Positions 51,896 through 62,729 of a stretch of DNA of 64,000 nucleotides are shown one piece after another. Under the pieces are notes generated by a model. It was not told the origin of the DNA, ran no database searches, and worked only from the letters and a program-made list of their open reading frames with translations. Source of the DNA: Cryoendolithus antarcticus. Taxonomy: Eukaryota; Ascomycota; Dothideomycetes; Cladosporiales; Cladosporiaceae. Location of the stretch: the NCBI GenBank assembly GCA_002077065.1, contig NAJO01000001.1, positions 930,001 through 994,000 on the forward strand. Direction: 5' to 3'. The number at the start of each line of letters is the position of its first letter. Position 1 is the first letter of the stretch. Position numbers and translations under genes: made by a program.

Positions 51896-53550
51896 ATGGA
51901 CTGGAACGACATACGCAACCAGGTCAGCAATATAAGCCTTTACGACATAAAAGCAGGCGTGCGAAAAGTCCAGAATGGTAGCTACATCTATGAATGGGGT
52001 TATTGTCCCAGGGCTGACCCTCGGCAGCTGTCATGAACTATACCGAGACCGAATCCAAGGTTCGCGAAGCCACCAACAACGAGCCATGGGGCGCGTCGTC
52101 GAGTCTCATGCAGGAGATTGCGAACGCTACTTTCAACTAGTATGCCACTGCGAGACCTTCCACAATCCTTCGCAACACTGACCATCCACACAGTCAACTG
52201 CTGAACGAGATCATGCCCATGATCTATAAACGCTTTACCGAGAAGGCTGCCGAAGAATGGCGCCAGATCTACAAATCGCTCCAGCTTCTCGAGTTCCTGA
52301 TCAAGAATGGCTCTGAGCGCGTCATAGATGATGCTCGCTCCCATTTGTCACTTCTCAAGATGCTGCGCCAGTTCCAGTACATTGATCAGAACGGGAAGGA
52401 CCAGGGAGTCAATGTCAGGAACCGAAGTAAGGAATTGGCTGAGCTGTTGGGCGACGTGGAGAGGATACGGGCGGAGCGAAAGAAGGCGAAGGGCACGAGG
52501 GCGAAGTATGGAGGCGTAGAGGGGGGTGCAGGGCTCGGAGGAGGATCGAGTAGTAATGCGGACCGGTATGGAGGTTTCGGAAGCGAGACGGGAGCTGGGT
52601 ATGGCGGCAGCTCGAGAGGTGTCTATGGCGATGGCGGTGGATTCGGAGGAGAGAGTCATGACAACTACGAGGATCCAGGACGGCGAGGCGGGGCTGAGCG
52701 GTTCGACGAGTACAACGAGTTTGACGACGGTGGCGCACAAGCCACACCCGGCAGACGAAGAGCAGACGCACCCGGAAAGGCACGAGTCACGCCGAAGAAA
52801 GTCGCACCACCGCCAAAGCCAAAGGAACCAGAAGTCGACCTCTTTGATTTCGGCGACGAACCTGCCACCACCTCTGCGCCAGTGATCGCACCCGCACCCT
52901 CGGCTCCATCACTCCTCGCACCCGCCTCAGCACCAGCAGACGAAGACGACTTTGACGACTTCCAATCCGCCACCCCCTCAGCCTCAACGTCGATCTCCGC
53001 GCTCCCACCTCCAGCACCCCCAAAACCAAACTACAGCTCCTTCGCCCTCCCCTCACATACAGCCGCTCCCACAACGCAGCAGCCCGCAGCTTTCAACAAC
53101 CTCCTCTCCAGCAACGGCTCCGCCGCAAAAGCAGACTCCTTTTCCTCCGCCTCCTCCACGCCAGCGCCATCCGGCTACCAACCCACCGGACCAAACTACT
53201 ACACCTCCGTCCCCGCCCCCACCTCCAGCAGCGTAGCCACAACCTCAGCCTTCCCCACATCCGGCGCCAGCACGTCACTCGGCGCCACAGCTTCAAAGCC
53301 AGCAGCGAAAGCCGGAGGCGGCGACGTCTTCGCCAACCTCCTCTCCGGCACAGCACTGAAGAAAGACGGCAACGCTGGCGCGGGCAAGGGTATGACGATT
53401 GCGGATATGGCGAAAGCGAAGAGTCAGGCAGGGTTGTACGGGGCTAATGCTGCTGCTACTGCGCCAGCTGCGCCATTGGGTGGGGCTGCGAATGGGAATG
53501 GGGCGAAGAAGGGGACGGGGAGTTCGGGGTTGGACGATTTGTTGGGGTGA
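51896..53550 (+). CDS. ent3: Epsin-like ENTH protein, Ent3 type
   Basis: Clathrin adaptor of the Golgi-endosome route (Ent3/epsinR role, established). Exons are 51896-51977, 52028-52139 and 52194-53550, introns of 50 and 54 nt, predicting 516 residues. The ENTH domain covers about residues 1-160: SLYDIKAGVRKVQNAVMNYT, ESKVREATNNEPWGASSSLM, MIYKRFTEKAAEEWRQIYKS and FLIKNGSERVIDDARSHLSL. The splice joins restore these conserved strings. The C-terminal part is disordered Gly- then Ala/Pro/Ser-rich and carries DLFDFGDEPA and DDFDDFQSA, acidic-phenylalanine motifs of the kind that bind GGA/AP-1 gamma ears, plus DVFANLLSGTALKK. No ubiquitin-interacting motif is obvious, which favours Ent3 over Ent1/2. 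Confidence 0.9.
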
Positions 53551-54229
53551 ATGCGAGGAGTGAGATGGTCATGATCGTAGGCTGTCTTGAAGGGAGTGAA
53601 GTTCTGTGGGGAAAGCTACAAGTTACGATGCAGGGCGCGGACTTGGATTACGGCTCCTGAGTCTCTGCACATTATGATGGACAAAAGTGGACTGTCGATG
53701 CAGCATGGCTTGGGAATCAGGATGTTGGATAGCTACGCAGGTACGATGTAGCGGGCAAGTAAGTAGCATAGAATAGAGCATTCAAATTCTGTTCGCCATT
53801 CAATGAATTTATTATCCGTCTGCTCACGGGGTCTGAGCCCTCCACCCGCTCCGCCTGGCTCCCACGTGTATCAACACGCACGGTTCGGACATCCCTTCGT
53901 AACGCTACGTGGTCCCTGCTCGACGACGAGCTGCTCGCTAGCATCGATGTACACCATAATACGCGCTACACTGTGGTAGCATCAAGGTGGGCTGCGAGGG
54001 ATGACTGGTGCGAATGCCGCGCGTCGAGAATCTTCAAAATGTTTTCAGCGGTTGGCAGTGGAAGCTCTCGCGTGTCATGCCTGGGAGATCAGTACAGATT
54101 GTCTGGGCACAGGCGGTCTGGCCGGAGCTCTGCGGCTCTCTTGATGAGATGTGACAAGGTTCCTGGAGGTTGAGCAAAGAGCCGATCAAGCGTCTCGCGA
54201 GCTTGTCGGCCTGCACGCGTCGCGGGTCA
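53551..54229. other. Convergent 3' flanks
   Basis: About 680 bp between the epsin stop and the end of the broken LicD-type gene. Short frames only; nothing was recognised. Confidence 0.4.
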
Positions 54230-55634
54230 TTAGCCTTGCGACGACACAGTGACGAGATATGTCTTGAATGCTTCGCCGATGCCTTCCGGCGCTTCCGCCG
54301 CCCGAGTATGACGGGTAATGAATTCTTGCGATCGATCAAGTCGATCAAGGCGCAGTCCGAGTCGTCGTGTCCGGAGCTTGGCCATATACGTGTGCTGTAG
54401 GCAAACCTGGATCAGCACCTGGTCCTTGCGGCAGGGGTGGCTCACGCACGCCAGATCTTCCTGGTTGCGCAGGATCCCAGCCAGAGTGGCCATCTGCTCC
54501 GGAAGGGGCTCCAGCACCAGCACCCGCAGGCTGAGGTGGCATATGCTCGGCCATCTCGGCGGCATTGGTGGCCAACCGGAGGTGATTGGCGAAGTCATCG
54601 CAAGTGCGGAAGTCGCGGCAGCTTCGAGGTCGTCAGTCTTCTGTCGGCCTGTGTATGCGGTCATCCAGCCGCTCGAACGCATCGAGATTATAGGGTGGTT
54701 CCTGCACATGATCGGAGACAGGGAGCTGTGGTACTGACCTCAGTGGTATCCACTCCTGCTTCACCGAATCCCAGCGATGGTTCTCGTGCGTGGTCTTGCT
54801 GAGTGCTGCCGGACCGTACTCTTCTACCAGCAGGTCGGAGTAGGCGAAGGGCACTCGTGTGTTCACGCCCTCGAACGTAGTCTCTCGAAGCGGGAAGATA
54901 TCGTCGTACATGTAGTGATGGTTGTCCTTGACCATCATCGCACCATCGACGCCCTTTTCCTGAGCCGTGCGATTTCGGCGGAGCGTGGTAATGTCAATGA
55001 ACAGTCCGGTCTGGGTGCAGATCCATCGAGCATCAATCACGTTCGTCGTATCTGAAGTGCTATCAACGTGATGATGTGGATTGATTTCGAGAAGGTAGTC
55101 CCTCCCACCACCTCGACCTGGCTCAGCGTAGTGGTGCATTGACATGTTGTAGTAGTTTGCCAGGTGGTCGATCGATCTCTCCGACACCATGACATCGATA
55201 TCGGAGTCCCATGGTAGCGCGTTCCTGTTCCAGTACCAGCCGAGAAGCGAGCCATGCATGAGCCAAGTCTCGATGCCAATGTCGTTCCGAAGTGTTTGTC
55301 AGTAAATTGCTATGCGCTAACCAGTCGTGCTTGCTTTACTCACCATCGTCTTGAAGTAGGTATGTGTCAGCGCTGTCAGATGCTCTCGTCGTGCATCGTA
55401 CGGTAGCTTCCCACCAGCAAAGCGACCGTCATAGTGTCCACTGAAAGAAGCCTCATGGAAATATTTGCCAGGTGCATTCTGGTTAGGACTGACAAGCTGC
55501 ACTGTCTGCGGCTTCACGCGGTGGTGGGGCGATTTCACTCTCTTATCACGTTCGTGGCCGCTGGGGACGGCGAGGGCGTTTGCAAGATCCTGGCATGCCC
55601 ATCCGACGAGCAGCCAGGCATAGCGGCTACGCAT
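54230..55634 (-). pseudogene. Broken LicD-family phosphotransferase (Mnn4-like)
   Basis: LicD-type proteins in fungi take part in mannosyl-phosphate transfer to glycans in the secretory path (Mnn4; family knowledge). The first exon 55634-55344 gives a signal peptide and ends HTYFKTM before a good donor GTGAGT. The continuation NDIGIETWLMHGSLLGWYWN starts at 55286, with the conserved LPWDSDIDVMV metal site. However, the expected acceptor reads CTTCGG instead of CTTCAG. The next in-frame AG is 18 nt later and would delete six conserved residues. Further on, after DDRIHRPTED the frame stops (TGA), while family-like sequence (DFANHLRLATNAAEMAEHM, later LRNQEDLACVSHPC) continues in two other frames. 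Three lesions together suggest a pseudogene rather than a variant. Confidence 0.6.
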
Positions 55635-56616
55635 CGTAAAGTAGCTGCCAAGCGTCGGACGTTACAGACGACGTGAGCATAATGAAATAGACTCTTCACC
55701 TTTCAGCTTTCGGACATACGCACCGCGACGATAAGAATGAGCACGCGACATCTGCAGGGGCTAAGAGGTAGAGCATCTCTCGTCGATAGGGAGTGGGTCA
55801 ACACTTTATCGCCGCGTGTCATGCGCCACACAACACCGGGCGTTGCCATCTTGGACCATTGCGATCAGGTTGCAAGGCTCCGGCCAGGAATGTGTTGTGC
55901 AGAGATGCCGCTCTACCCGGGGAGGCCACTCATGTGGCTACTGATAGCAGTTGCAGTACCGCAAAGATGCAGAGAGCCTAGGCCATCGGCCATCGATAGA
56001 ACGAAGAGTGCACTGTCGGTAGCAGAGTCCGCGAGACAGCCCTCTGCAGCCCTGGCGAGACGCGTCAGCACCGAGAGTGCAGCGTGCGCCAGATGGACCA
56101 GGATTAAGATTGGGACCAAGCCTTGCGCCGAATGCTTGTCAGAGCTTAGCTCTTCTTTATCGCTATGGGTGCCGAGTGCCGGGCACTTGTCTTGCCTGTG
56201 CTAATACGTACGCATTCTTCACTCTTCGATGGGCGACGCAGAATATGGACACTGCAGTTGGACAACTGCTATCTCAGTCGAGTTACTGCGTTGCATCGCG
56301 AATTGTCTGCTTCAAGATCATCGCGCAGATGCCACCGAACAATATGGTGATGACACGCCGTACAACATGACTATCCTGGCGTCGAAACGGTAGGAGTCGA
56401 AATAGATGCATGATGAGGTCAGCTGAGGCTCGTTGTAAACGCAGTACTTATATGTATTCGAGTTCGAACTCTGCTGCTTCCACATGACTCGCATCAAAAT
56501 CTTGGCGCGATGTCGGCTCCGCACCTCGAATTTGACGACACCCAAACTTCTGCGACGACGACCATTGACGACCGCCCTACAACCCACCCTACCTACAACT
56601 CGTCAATACCGCCAAC
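55635..56616. other. Intergenic, upstream of uL14
   Basis: About 980 bp. Open frames up to 155 codons (for example 55737-56204 plus) show no domain, and their composition looks random. The last 150 bp must contain the ribosomal protein promoter and leader. Confidence 0.4.
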
Positions 56617-57212
56617 ATGTCCGGAAAGAGAGGGTATGTCGCCATCATTCTACCCGCTCTCGAGTCTCTTCAGGTCATGCTAACACCCTCAGTCGCGGTT
56701 CCACCTCCGGTAACAAGCTGAAGATGACGCTTGGTCTCCCAGTCGGCGCAGTCATGAACTGCTGCGACAACTCCGGCGCCCGCAACTTGTACATCATCTC
56801 CGTCAAGGGTATCGGTGCACGCCTCAACCGTCTGCCAGCTGGTGGTGTGGGAGACATGGTCATGGCTACGGTGAAGAAGGGAAAGCCTGAGCTGAGGAAG
56901 AAGGTCATGCCCGCGGTCATTGTCAGGCAGAGCAAGCCGTGGAGGCGGGCAGATGGCATATTCTTGTACTTCGAGGATAATGCTGGTGTGGTGAGTGCTG
57001 GGCGTATCAGGAAATGGAGGTAGAGATAGAGGGCTGACGGAAAACGCACAGATCGTGAACCCGAAGGGCGAGATGAAGGGATCGGCTATCACAGGACCCG
57101 TTGGCAAAGAGGCAGCAGAGCTTTGGCCGGTAAGCACATTTGGCGAAGAAATGCGCAGGAAGCCACTAATAACATGCAGCGTATCGCCTCGAACTCCGGT
57201 GTGGTGATGTGA
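56617..57212 (+). CDS. rpl23: 60S ribosomal protein uL14 (Rpl23)
   Basis: Large-subunit protein at the subunit interface. Four exons: 56617-56633 (only 17 nt), 56693-56990, 57052-57129 and 57180-57212. Introns are 59, 61 and 50 nt. The protein has 141 residues, normal for the family: [100 protein letters not shown] and the end [10 protein letters not shown]. Splice joins are fixed by this near-invariant sequence. An intron right after the first few codons is usual for fungal ribosomal protein genes. Confidence 0.96.
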
Positions 57213-57549
57213 GCGTGCTTGGTGGACCGAATGAACGATTTCTGGAGTGGGTGAACCTGGCGTCAATAGGCGACGGCGAGCGCCGAGATGGTCAAGCATC
57301 AGGACTGGCGACGAAACTCATGCGAGACAGATGTTATTCTGTAGAGCGCCACGAAGTCACTCGACAGTCATTGCACCAAAAGCACAACCAAGCGTTCCAA
57401 TCACATCCAAGATGATGCTTCACGCGATCCACTCGTGATGCAAAGCGCTCGAACATGGCACACAACAGAGCCCAGGCCAAACTTCATCCTGAAGAAATGC
57501 TGTACAGCCCTGAACGCCTCTTGAAGCAGTATAGATACAGAAGATCCTT
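57213..57549. other. Convergent 3' flanks, uL14 / membrane protein
   Basis: About 340 bp between two stop codons. Nothing was recognised. Confidence 0.45.
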
Positions 57550-58347
57550 TCACACCCTACCCTTCGTCACAGCCCGTCTCGAGCCCATGAATCTCCTTTT
57601 CTCCCTCGCATCCAGCAGCGCCACAACAGCAAAAATTACCCCAAAAACCACAAGCGGAATCAAATTCCACCTCCAAGCTCTCATGATGTACAGATGATTC
57701 CAGATATTCTTCCGATCGCTCTTCTGCGCTAATGGCAGCTTCAGCACAGCCTTGAACCAGTTCTCCGGCGTCCAAGCCTGAATTGAGTAAGCGACCTGGT
57801 TCGGGTAGGGCTGGTTTTTGAGTAGCGAAGCATCCACGATGTTTATAGTCTGGCCCCAGTGCTGGTACGTCAGGAGGTATGTGTACACTAGCGCTGCGAT
57901 GCTGAGGAGTGCAGAGAAAACAACCAAGACAAGCCATGCGTGGTAGATCGCTTTTGTGAAGCCTCTGTACTCGCCTCGTCGGAGAGCCCGAGCTCGAAGC
58001 CAAAGAACCAGGATGCCGCCAAGCCCGACGCCGACGAATGCTGTGCCTGCTGCGCCGTTGGACGTGTGGCCTTGATTCAGGAGGAAGTGCTTTGGTTTGC
58101 CGTGGAGTGTGAAAGTCGTGCCTGCGATCGTTGCAGTAGCGACTGTGTACTCGCCGCCTGCGAAGCGGTGTAGCCAGTACACCATGCTGGAAATGAAGGC
58201 CATCTCGACAATGCCGGTGAGCATGAGCAGGCCCAAGGAGAGGGGCAGAAGCCAGCGTGGGAGTGCCATGGCGTTTTGGCGAGGATGTGATTGCGAGTCG
58301 TTGATAGCAAGGTTAGAGTAGCCGACTGACGGGTAGGTGTTTGACAT
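57550..58347 (-). CDS. Four-pass fungal membrane protein, unknown function
   Basis: One exon of 265 residues from the ATG at 58347. After about 30 hydrophilic residues there are four hydrophobic helices: LPLSLGLLMLTGIVEMAFI, GTAFVGVGLGGILVLWL, AWLVLVVFSALLSIAALVY and NLIPLVVFGVIFAVVALLD. A soluble loop lies between helices 3 and 4, with the conserved-looking AWTPENWFKAVLKLPL. The layout resembles a widespread ascomycete four-helix family with no assigned role. The C-terminus is basic and cytosolic by the positive-inside rule. It is intact. Confidence 0.75.
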   Translation of the reverse strand: MSNTYPSVGYSNLAINDSQSHPRQNAMALPRWLLPLSLGLLMLTGIVEMAFISSMVYWLHRFAGGEYTVATATIAGTTFTLHGKPKHFLLNQGHTSNGAAGTAFVGVGLGGILVLWLRARALRRGEYRGFTKAIYHAWLVLVVFSALLSIAALVYTYLLTYQHWGQTINIVDASLLKNQPYPNQVAYSIQAWTPENWFKAVLKLPLAQKSDRKNIWNHLYIMRAWRWNLIPLVVFGVIFAVVALLDAREKRRFMGSRRAVTKGRV

Positions 58348-59618
58348 GATGGAAGACGCGAGAAGGAGAGATGTACATTGGAAACAGAAGGATGCGAATG
58401 CTTATCGACGGCGTGTAGGATGACTGCCAAGGCATGATGTGCAGAGCTTACTAGACCATCGTGTTGGCGTGAGTGGCCGCAGCCGGTGGCTTATACATTG
58501 TCAGCACTGTATTTTAATCCACACGTGCGTAGCTGGGGCTGTTGGTCGTTGCTTGTCAGCGTATCTGACATTTAAGAAGTGGCCAGAGTAGACCCTGTAG
58601 TCGGCACTTCGCCGCATTTCATGACCGCCGTTGATGACCTTGAGCCTGGCTACTTTTTCGATGGTCCCATGTGGACGTGGTAGCTCGGTGCTTGTGTCGT
58701 GAACCCGCTGGAGATGGAGTATTTCCTACGAGTCTGAACCATACTGATGATCGTGGACTGGCCGTCGTTGTGCCCATTGCAACGCGCTTATCAGCCGAGA
58801 GTGATGTGTAGAAAGAGTAGCACCCTCGTTGTATTGAGGCCGTGCAGCCCATGAACTAAATATAGACCTCGCTTGACGTGCTGGGGTCTGTGTTTAGGGT
58901 TGCGCAACCCTAACCACACACTGGGGTTAAGTGCTATTAGCAGGATCATTCCATATCACCCCACCACCTGGACATGAGGTCGATTCGGGAGCTAGAGAGA
59001 AAGGATCAACCCCTGTGGCATAAATCATGGACATCTGAGGTCGATTGATTCGTGTTTGGCGTCGAGATTCGCTTTTTCAAGTCATGGCAGCCGTTGGCTG
59101 TTGGAGTCACCACAGTACTATTCACACATGAATAGACGGACTTTAAGAATCATGTCGAATAAAACACATTGGAGGTTCACTTCACTATTCCCTCCTATCT
59201 CTACGCGACGTTGCTCGTTCGTTCATTTGCTCTTCCGATCGGTATCTGCCCACTTCAGCTCTCACCCCGAACGTCAAACCCTGGCCCTGACTCGCCAACT
59301 GTCCGCAGAGACTCCCTACCTGATCAGCCCTCCCTTACTCACCACTGACGACAGCTGCCAAGCCCTCATCACTCAGTCGAGCTTCCCCACTGAGCGCGCC
59401 TCTTTCGAGAACATCCTCTGTGCCGTCGATGAGATGCTGCGAGTGTAGGGCCCAGTAGCCATGATCTTAGGCGGACAGCGGCAGCGAGGCAATGACACCA
59501 CCACGACCTGCGCTGCACAGGAGGTCCGATTGCTGGGCCGGGCTGAGGCTGCAAGGCTTACCACAACTCCGTGATGCGAACTCGTACATGGGCTTTGCGG
59601 TCATACAAGGCAGCCATC
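58348..59618. other. Intergenic, about 1.3 kb
   Basis: Upstream of the four-pass membrane protein and downstream of the short-chain dehydrogenase. A plus-strand frame 59056-59448 has no recognisable sequence. It contains a 20-bp palindrome described separately. Confidence 0.4.
58894..58913. repeat. 20-bp perfect palindrome with facing TTAGGG/CCCTAA motifs
   Basis: TTAGGGTTGCGCAACCCTAA is its own reverse complement. It places one telomere-like hexamer on each arm around TTGCGCAA. Only one copy on each side exists, so this is not an interstitial telomere tract; a binding site for a dimeric protein is an alternative. Confidence 0.8.
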
Positions 59619-60368
59619 TCATCTGCCGCCAGTGACATCAATCGTAGTCCCAGTGACATAGCCAGCAGCAGGCGACAGCAGCCAAACAATCGCTTCGGCG
59701 ACCTCTTCGGCTTCCCCAGCACGTCCAAGCGGCACGATCTTGCCCAGTCTCTCAGCGCGCTCCGGATCGCCAGCAGAAAGATGGATGTCAGTCTTGATGA
59801 GCCCAGGTCTCACGCCATTGACTCGCACACCCTGTGGGCCGAGCTCCTTGGAGAGACCGATGGTGAGCGTGTCGATTGCGCCCTTACTTCCAGCGTAGTC
59901 GACGAACTCATTCGGCGAGCCTAGTCGAGCTGCTGCTGAGGATACGAGGACCATGGAGCGTTCTTTCTCAGTGCCGGGAGACTTGGGAAGGCGCCGAGCA
60001 GCTTCGCGGGCACAGAGATAGGCTCCCAGAACGTTGATGTCGAAGACCTTCTTCATTCGCTCTAAAGTCATGTCCGCTAGTGGCATGCTGGGTGCAGTCA
60101 CGCCTGCGTTGACAACCACCCCGGTGATGGGACCGCAAGCGGCCTCGAACGAGTGGAAAACGCGGAGAATGTCGTCTTCCTTGGACATGTCCCCTCGCAG
60201 GACAAAAGCATTGCCGCCTGCGGCTTCGACGGCGGCCTTGGTCTCCATGGCGGCATTCTGGTCTTGAACGTAATTTATGCCCACGTTCCAGCCCCGACTG
60301 CCGGCTAGTATGGCTGTCGCACGACCGATTCCACGGCTAGCCCCAGTGATGAGAACGTTGGTTATCAT
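59619..60368 (-). CDS. Short-chain dehydrogenase/reductase (FabG-like)
   Basis: NAD(P)-dependent oxidoreductase of the classical SDR type, 249 residues, one exon. The cofactor motif TGASRGIGRA is near the N-terminus. RGDMSKEDD and VVNAGV follow, then the active site with Ser in VLVSSAAARLG and the Tyr-X3-Lys in YAGSKGA. The end VTGTTIDVTGGR is typical of 3-oxoacyl reductase or glucose 1-dehydrogenase relatives. The substrate is unknown. NYVQDQ after the second strand lacks an acidic residue, consistent with NADP(H) preference. It is divergent from photolyase across 230 bp. Confidence 0.88.
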   Translation of the reverse strand: MITNVLITGASRGIGRATAILAGSRGWNVGINYVQDQNAAMETKAAVEAAGGNAFVLRGDMSKEDDILRVFHSFEAACGPITGVVVNAGVTAPSMPLADMTLERMKKVFDINVLGAYLCAREAARRLPKSPGTEKERSMVLVSSAAARLGSPNEFVDYAGSKGAIDTLTIGLSKELGPQGVRVNGVRPGLIKTDIHLSAGDPERAERLGKIVPLGRAGEAEEVAEAIVWLLSPAAGYVTGTTIDVTGGR

Positions 60369-60598
60369 GTTGGAGAGCTTTGTAGGTCCCTCATCAAAGT
60401 CTGACTGTCAAAGATCATCGTCCGCGCAGGTCTAAGTATCATATGCTCCTCTGCTCGGGGTAGTTCACTCCGAGGTCAAAGGCCACCAAGGTGCCGTGAT
60501 GTCATAGATCTAGAACGCGCATTGGGACGCGATTGATTCTCAAGTCGTGTCCTTGTATTCAACACGCTCTGTATCGTGCATTGCGCAGCAGGCAGTGC
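60369..60598. promoter_or_regulatory. Short divergent promoter, SDR / photolyase
   Basis: Only 230 bp separate the two start codons, so the promoters must overlap or be shared. No light-response element could be assigned with confidence. Confidence 0.45.
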
Positions 60599-62491
60599 AT
60601 GCTCCCATTTCGACGTTATTTGCAGCGACACCGGCTCCAGACCGCACTCATCGCGACCCTGGGAGCTCACGGCGCAATACAAAAATCACCTTCAACTCGA
60701 TTCGCGGCCATGGCATCCAAACGCAGAGCGACATCACCAGTCCGCCCTCCACCGGCAAAGAAACGCGAGGTCGTTAAGCCAGAGAACGGCGAAGATGAGA
60801 CCCCACACGAAGAACGCTCCGGCGTGGTCGATCGCCGCTTCTATCCTCGTGAGATGACCAACGAGCGATGCGCCAAATACAACGATGGCAGCATACCGCG
60901 ACCAATCGCGTTGCTCAATGCCGCGCTGCTGGACACAAGGGCAAGACGACGACAGATCTCGCCTGGCAAGTCCGTAGTGCACTGGTTCAAGCGGGATCTG
61001 CGGCTCATGGACAATCATGCGTTGTCGTTAGCAAGTAGGAAAGCTAAGGACCATGGCATCCCACTCGTGTGTATGTACATCGTCAGTCCGGAGGACTTCG
61101 AGGCGCACAATACGAGTGCGGCAAGAGTCGACTTCGATCTGCGGAACCTGGAGCTCATGAAGCAGGACCTCGCCGAGCTAGATATCCCACTGTATGTCGA
61201 GACAGTCGAGAAGAGGAAGGACGCCATTCCTCAGCTACTGGCGAACTTCAAGGACTGGGGAGCGAAGCATGTCTACTGCAACATGGAGTACGAGGTCGAC
61301 GAGCTACGGCGGGAGACGAAGCTGGTGATGCAGTGTTTGAAAGCAGAGATCGCCTTCGAGGTTGTGCAAGACGATGTCGTAGTCGAGCCAGGCAAGCTCG
61401 CGTCAGGTGCGGGCAAGCAGTACTCAGTCTACTCCCCGTGGTTCAAGTCCTGGGTGAAGTACGTACACGAGCATCCGCACGTCCTCAAGGAGCATCTTTC
61501 ACCGACTGCCAACCCCTCAACCGCACGCGACACGTTCTCCGCTATCTTCGACGCTTCCATCCCACCCGCGCCAGCGTGCAAAGCCCTCTCCACCGAAGAC
61601 CGCGAGCGCCTCACCTCCCTCTTCCCCGCCGGCGAACACGAAGCCCTCACCCGCCTGAATACCTTCCTCTCCACATCCAAAGCCCAGAACTACGCCCGGG
61701 CCAGGAACCTCCCCGCCACACCCGGCACCTCAGTCCTGTCCCCCCACTTCAGCGCCGGCACCCTCTCAACCCGCACAGCCGTCCGCCTCGCCCTAGCAAC
61801 CACAACAAAATCCCTCCCCGCACTCGAGTCCAGCCACCCCGGCCTGCGGACCTGGATCTCCGAAGTCGCCTGGCGGGACTTCTACAAGCATGTCCTTGCG
61901 CACTGGCCCTACGTCTGCATGGCCAAGCCCTTCAAGTACGAGTACACGAACATCAACTGGGAGTACAACGACGCGCACTTTGAGGCTTGGGCAGCGGGAA
62001 AGACGGGCTACCCGATCGTCGACGCCGCAATGCGACAGTGCAATACCATGGCCTGGATGCACAACCGCTGCCGCATGATCGTCGCCTCCTTCCTCGCGAA
62101 AGACTTGCTCCTCGACTGGCGCCTGGGCGAGAAATACTTCATGCTGCACCTCATCGACGGGGACTTCGCGTCCAACAATGGCGGCTGGGGGTTCGCGGCT
62201 AGCACGGGCGTAGATCCGCAGCCGTATTTCCGCGTCTTCAATCCATTGTTGCAGAGCGAGAAGTTCGATGCCGAGGGGGAGTATATCCGGAAGTGGGTGC
62301 CTGAGTTGAAGGATGTGGTAGGAAAGGCTATACATGATCCTTATGGACGGGGGGCGGGGAAGGTGGCGGAGAAGGCTGGGTATCCGAAGCCGATTGTGGA
62401 GCATAAGATGGCTAGGGAGAGGGCTTTGGCGAGGTATAAGGAGGGGATTGGGAGGGAGACGGCGAATGTGGGGGGTGGGGTGCATAATTGA
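60599..62491 (+). CDS. phr1: Class I CPD photolyase
   Basis: Light-driven repair of cyclobutane pyrimidine dimers with FAD and an antenna chromophore. One exon, 630 residues from the ATG at 60599. An internal ATG at 60710 would give 593. The stretch between them is basic and free of acidic residues (MLPFRRYLQRHRLQTALIAT), like a mitochondrial presequence, and after the second Met comes a nuclear-type basic stretch PPPAKKREVV. The photolyase N-domain begins VVHWFKRDLRLMDNHALSLA; the FAD domain carries SEVAWRDFYKHVLAHWPYVC, VDAAMRQCNTMAWMHNRCRM, LIDGDFASNNGGWGFAASTG and VDPQPYFRVFNP. These favour photolyase over cryptochrome. Yeast Phr1 is known to act in nucleus and mitochondria, so two starts are plausible. 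Confidence 0.93.
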   Translation: MLPFRRYLQRHRLQTALIATLGAHGAIQKSPSTRFAAMASKRRATSPVRPPPAKKREVVKPENGEDETPHEERSGVVDRRFYPREMTNERCAKYNDGSIPRPIALLNAALLDTRARRRQISPGKSVVHWFKRDLRLMDNHALSLASRKAKDHGIPLVCMYIVSPEDFEAHNTSAARVDFDLRNLELMKQDLAELDIPLYVETVEKRKDAIPQLLANFKDWGAKHVYCNMEYEVDELRRETKLVMQCLKAEIAFEVVQDDVVVEPGKLASGAGKQYSVYSPWFKSWVKYVHEHPHVLKEHLSPTANPSTARDTFSAIFDASIPPAPACKALSTEDRERLTSLFPAGEHEALTRLNTFLSTSKAQNYARARNLPATPGTSVLSPHFSAGTLSTRTAVRLALATTTKSLPALESSHPGLRTWISEVAWRDFYKHVLAHWPYVCMAKPFKYEYTNINWEYNDAHFEAWAAGKTGYPIVDAAMRQCNTMAWMHNRCRMIVASFLAKDLLLDWRLGEKYFMLHLIDGDFASNNGGWGFAASTGVDPQPYFRVFNPLLQSEKFDAEGEYIRKWVPELKDVVGKAIHDPYGRGAGKVAEKAGYPKPIVEHKMARERALARYKEGIGRETANVGGGVHN

Positions 62492-62729
62492 TGTGCCAAG
62501 TACTGCTGAAGGGCGGTTTGCTGTTGATGGCGACGATACCCGAGTGTGATCAGAGCGGAGGAGTTCTTCCTCAGGTCGTGTAGAATATACTCGCTGTACC
62601 ATATGCTATGCACATCGACTCCCGGGGTATCGGTCTTCCCTCCCTTCCCAAGCGGTGGGCTTCTCGCTCCACTCGGATCATCCAAAATGCTCCTACCGCT
62701 GAAACGCAAGAAAACCCACGAAACTTCCT

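Noticed and set aside
59056..59448. 130-codon plus-strand frame
   Set aside because: No domain, no splice partner and no plausible relation to neighbours.
61069..61983. 304-codon plus-strand frame in another phase
   Set aside because: Overlaps the photolyase gene completely and has no domain; a codon-bias shadow.
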